Shown here: positions 41,945-44,413 of the stretch, piece after piece
How the letters are laid out: every line of letters starts with the position of its first letter
How positions within the stretch are numbered: position 1 is the first letter of the stretch
NCBI GenBank assembly: GCA_041984585.1
Contig: JBHIXX010000020.1
Coordinates: 1 to 44,413, forward strand
From: Pseudolysinimonas_A sp041984585
Lineage (GTDB): Bacteria > Actinomycetota > Actinomycetes > Actinomycetales > Microbacteriaceae
Direction: 5' to 3'
DNA length: 44,413 nt
The notes under the pieces: generated by a model
Told to the model about the DNA's origin: nothing
Seen by the model: the letters and a program-made list of their open reading frames with translations, nothing else
The model's database searches: none
Program-made: the position numbers and the translations under genes

Positions 41945-43483
41945 GTGAGCACCGCGACCGCCCCGGTGGGCAGCACCACCCGCGACGAGTTCGGCTCGGC
42001 GCTGTCTGCGGGTCACCGCGTCGTGCCGGTGCTGCGCCGCATCTTCGCCGACGGCGAGACGCCGATCGGCGTCTACCGCAAGCTCGGCGCCGGCCGGCCC
42101 GGCAGCTTCCTGCTGGAGTCCGCCGAGCAGGGCGGCATCTGGTCGCGCTGGTCGTTCGTCGGCGTCGGATCGCTCGGCGTGCTCACCCAGGACGGCGACC
42201 GGGCGGTCTGGCTCGACTACGGTCTGCCCGCCGAGCGGGCGCTCGGACCCGACGCCCCCGCGGCCCCGCTCGAGGCCCTCGCCGCGCTGTACGCCCGCTG
42301 GGCGACCCCGCAGGTGCCGGGACATCCGCCGCTCACCGGCGGCCTCGTCGGCTTCATCGGCTGGGAGGCGGTGCGCCAGATCGAGCACCTGCCCGACGCG
42401 CCGCCCGCCGAGTCCGACGTGCCGGGCCAGGCGCTCAGCTTCGTGTCGCAGCTCGTCGCGCTCGACCACCGCAGCGGCGACGCCATCCTGATCGCGACGG
42501 TGCTCGCCGACGGCGGCGACGAGGACGCGCTGTGGGCGGACGCGCAGTCCCGGCTCGACGAGCTGCAGGCCGGGCTGGCCCGCCCCGCCGAGGCGCACCT
42601 CGCCGAGGTCGACTTCGCCGCCGCGCCCGACCCGATCGCCCGGTCGACGCCGGAGGAATACATGGCCGCCGTCGACCGGTCGCGGGAGTACATCCGCGAC
42701 GGCGACGTGTTCCAGGTGGTGATCTCGCAGCGCTTCGACCACCCGGTGACGGCCGCGCCGATCGACGTCTACCGGGTGCTGCGCTCGCTCAACCCGAGCC
42801 CGTACATGTACCTGCTCGAGCTGGAGACCCCCTCCGGCGAGCCGTACTCGATCATCGGATCGTCGCCCGAGGCGCTGGTGAAGGTGGAGGACGGGCGGGT
42901 GTTCACGCATCCGATCGCCGGATCGCGGCCGCGCGGCGCGACCCCCGAGGCCGACCTCGAGCTGGCCGACGAGCTGCTCGCCGACCCGAAGGAGCAGGCC
43001 GAGCACCTCATGCTCGTCGACCTGGCGCGCAACGACCTGTCGAAGGTGTGCACGGCGGGCAGCGTCGAGGTGACCGAGTTCATGCAGGTGGAGCGGTTCA
43101 GCCACATCATGCACCTCGTCTCGAGCGTCGAGGGCGACCTGCGCCCGGATGCCACCAGCATCGACGTATTCAAGGCGACCTTCCCGGCGGGCACCCTCTC
43201 GGGGGCGCCGAAGCCGCGGGCGCTCGAGATCATCGACGAGCTGGAGCCCGCGCAGCGCGGGGTCTACGGCGGCGTGGTCGGCTACTTCGGTTTCGCCGGC
43301 GACGCGGATGTGGCCATCGCCATCCGCACCGCCGTGCTCGCCGGCGGCATCGCCCGGGTGCAGGCGGGCGCGGGACTCGTCGCCGACTCCGACCCCGCCA
43401 CCGAGCACATCGAGGCGCAGAACAAGGCGGCCGCCCCGCTGCGCGCGGTCGCGGTCGCGAACGCGATGCGCCCGCTCTCGTGA
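41945..43483 (+). CDS. trpE: Anthranilate synthase component I
   Basis: A 512-residue chorismate-utilising subunit that makes anthranilate with the ammonia from TrpG. The feedback site shows FLLESAEQGGIWSRWSFVG (tryptophan-binding LLES). The catalytic region has VFQVVISQRFDHPVTA, LRSLNPSPYMYLLELE, SIIGSSPEALV, HPIAGSRPRGAT, DLARNDLSKVC, and GAPKPRALEIIDELEP. The start is GTG 41945, with GACAAT (41933-41938) 6 bases upstream as a possible leaderless -10. The hisF-hisI-trpE order matches other actinobacteria. Confidence 0.96.
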   Translation: MSTATAPVGSTTRDEFGSALSAGHRVVPVLRRIFADGETPIGVYRKLGAGRPGSFLLESAEQGGIWSRWSFVGVGSLGVLTQDGDRAVWLDYGLPAERALGPDAPAAPLEALAALYARWATPQVPGHPPLTGGLVGFIGWEAVRQIEHLPDAPPAESDVPGQALSFVSQLVALDHRSGDAILIATVLADGGDEDALWADAQSRLDELQAGLARPAEAHLAEVDFAAAPDPIARSTPEEYMAAVDRSREYIRDGDVFQVVISQRFDHPVTAAPIDVYRVLRSLNPSPYMYLLELETPSGEPYSIIGSSPEALVKVEDGRVFTHPIAGSRPRGATPEADLELADELLADPKEQAEHLMLVDLARNDLSKVCTAGSVEVTEFMQVERFSHIMHLVSSVEGDLRPDATSIDVFKATFPAGTLSGAPKPRALEIIDELEPAQRGVYGGVVGYFGFAGDADVAIAIRTAVLAGGIARVQAGAGLVADSDPATEHIEAQNKAAAPLRAVAVANAMRPLS

Positions 43484-43508
43484 CCTCCGGCGCGCTCGGG
43501 GCGTCGCG

Positions 43509-44108
43509 ATGACCGCCGGCCGGCTCAAGCTCCTCGGGCTGCTGGGCGTCGCCGTCCCGGCCGGTCTCGTGCTGCTCGCCTGGACCCAGACCTGGTACCT
43601 GGCCGCCACCGACGACGCCGAGCTGGCCGTCGGCGGCGACGTCGCGGCGCCCGCGCTGCCCGCGCTCGCCCTGGCGACCTTCGCCCTGGTGGGCGCGCTG
43701 GCGATCGCCGGACTCCTCGTGCGCGTCGTGCTGGCGGTGCTCGGCGTGCTGCTCGGCGTCACCACGGTGGTCGCGACCGCGTTCACGACGTCGGATGCCG
43801 CCCGCGCCGTGGCGCCCGCGGTCGCGGAGATCACCGGTGTGGCGCCGGCCGCCGCGGTCGACCTGGTCCGCGGCGTCGAGTCGACGCCGTGGCCCGTGGT
43901 GGCGCTCGTCGGCGGCGTGCTCGTGGCCCTCGGCGCGGTCGCGGTGGCACTCACCTCGCGCGCATGGCCGGCATCCGGGCGGCGGTACTCCCGCAGCCGA
44001 CTGGTGGGTGACCCCGTCGGTGACTGGGACGCGCTCTCCGCTGGCGACGATCCGACCGACCCGACCGACCGGCCCGACGCACCCGGCGGACCCCGGCGAG
44101 AGGGATGA
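43509..44108 (+). CDS. Trp biosynthesis-associated membrane protein
   Basis: A 199-residue protein with four predicted membrane helices (about 7-24, 47-67, 71-92, 128-152). The family feature is WTQTWYLA after the first helix, followed by a mostly Ala/Val/Leu body and an acidic, Pro-rich C-terminal tail (DPTDPTDRPDAPGG). Such proteins lie beside trpE in many actinobacteria and share the name TIGR02234-type; their function is unknown. ATG 43509 is 25 bases after trpE. Confidence 0.85.
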   Translation: MTAGRLKLLGLLGVAVPAGLVLLAWTQTWYLAATDDAELAVGGDVAAPALPALALATFALVGALAIAGLLVRVVLAVLGVLLGVTTVVATAFTTSDAARAVAPAVAEITGVAPAAAVDLVRGVESTPWPVVALVGGVLVALGAVAVALTSRAWPASGRRYSRSRLVGDPVGDWDALSAGDDPTDPTDRPDAPGGPRREG

Positions 44109-44235
44109 CCCGCCGGACGGGGGAGCTGCGGGCCACCGACCGTCCGGTGGCCGGGATGGCGACGCGGGCGCGGCCGGATCGCTTCGCTAGACTGGGCGGG
44201 CCCCGCCCGCGGGGCGCGAACCTGCGAGGAGTGAC
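44109..44235 (+). promoter_or_regulatory. Intergenic region with probable promoter and ribosome site
   Basis: A TAGACT -10-like box (44188-44193) is followed by a GC-rich palindrome (GGGCGGG-CC-CCGCCC region, 44195-44206) and then GAGGAG (44226-44231) before the GTG at 44236. The -35 is not clear. These signals look native to the host, in contrast to the coding sequence that follows. Confidence 0.35.
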
Positions 44236-44413
44236 GTGAGCGAGCACGACGAGAACGAGACGCCGGAGCACTACGCGGCGCGGCTCGAGACGTGGAAGGC
44301 GCGCGGCCTGCCGCTGCTGTGCGTCAATCCCGATGTCGTGGTGGAGCGGGGCGGTCGCCTGGTGTGGTGTGCGGGGGCGATCGGACGCGCCTATGCCGAT
44401 ATCGGCGGATCGA
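44236..44413 (+). CDS. Fragment resembling the middle of a HAD-IIA (TIGR01459-type) hydrolase, runs off the window
   Basis: The 59 visible codons from GTG 44236 read NETPEHYAARLETWKARGLP, then LLCVNPDVVVERGGRLVWCAGAIGRAYADIGG. This matches the C2-cap region of TIGR01459-type HAD-IIA phosphatases, which normally lies about 150-200 residues into the protein, after the DxD catalytic domain and a CTGLFDDE-type segment. No such domain is encoded upstream in any frame I could follow. Either the gene is truncated, or the window end is a join of unrelated sequences. At this locus a small HGxxPAAW-type protein before trpC would be more usual. The partner domains and true start cannot be seen. Confidence 0.5.
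   Translation, partial: MSEHDENETPEHYAARLETWKARGLPLLCVNPDVVVERGGRLVWCAGAIGRAYADIGGS

Noticed and set aside
41477..43954. 825-codon minus-strand open frame
   Set aside because: It is antisense to hisI and trpE, both of which have full family motifs on the plus strand.

Overview
The window is a dense, very GC-rich actinobacterial chromosome segment. GTG starts are frequent, genes often join by 4-base ATGA/GTGA overlaps, and several starts look leaderless. The gene order pyrR-pyrB-pyrC-PH-like-carA-carB-pyrF-mIHF/gmk-rpoZ-coaBC-metK-priA-fmt-rsmB-rpe, followed by hisE-hisG-hisF-hisI-trpE and a Trp-associated membrane protein, suggests Actinomycetota and most likely Microbacteriaceae. The family assignment is inferred from gene order and protein style, not from a database search. 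I saw no rRNA, tRNA, CRISPR array or insertion sequence, and no gene-free stretch exceeds about 215 bases.

Layout. (1) 1-1211: end of efp, nusB and a HAD hydrolase. (2) 1359-8031, plus strand: a phosphonate/phosphite-type ABC importer (SBP, ATPase, two permeases), then a nitrate/sulfonate/taurine-type importer (ATPase, lipoprotein, permease). (3) 13504-8041, minus strand: an XRE-cupin regulator, then an operon of a second NitT/TauT-type importer, a mandelate-racemase-subgroup enolase-superfamily enzyme and an NAD-dependent epimerase/dehydrogenase. Regions 2 and 3 form about 12 kb of accessory transport genes lying between nusB and pyrR. (4) 13608-22429: the pyrimidine operon, starting with a PyrR-type RNA hairpin that contains the pyrR ribosome binding site. 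(5) 22426-30423: an mIHF-guanylate kinase fusion, then omega subunit, CoaBC, MetK, a helicase-dead PriA, Fmt and RsmB, followed by Rpe to 31129. (6) 31132-33700: accessory genes, namely a VapBC-like toxin-antitoxin pair with a clear operator, a membrane protein of unknown function and an Mrr-type endonuclease; the last two have visibly lower GC. (7) 33786-39573: an FKBP and molybdenum-cofactor genes (moeA, DUF6457, mobA) divergent from fdhD and a YdeP/FdhF-type molybdoenzyme. (8) 39583-44108: hisE, hisG, hisF, hisI, trpE and a Trp-associated membrane protein. The last about 160 bases encode what looks like the middle of an unrelated HAD-IIA phosphatase.

How the genes fit together. Pyrimidine synthesis is one tightly coupled operon with RNA-level PyrR control. 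The FdhD, MobA and MoeA genes all serve assembly of a molybdopterin enzyme such as the one encoded beside them. The three importers share the logic of scavenging small organic P, S or N compounds, but only the third has candidate catabolic enzymes and a local regulator. That third cluster is the best candidate for an uncharacterised uptake-and-conversion pathway.
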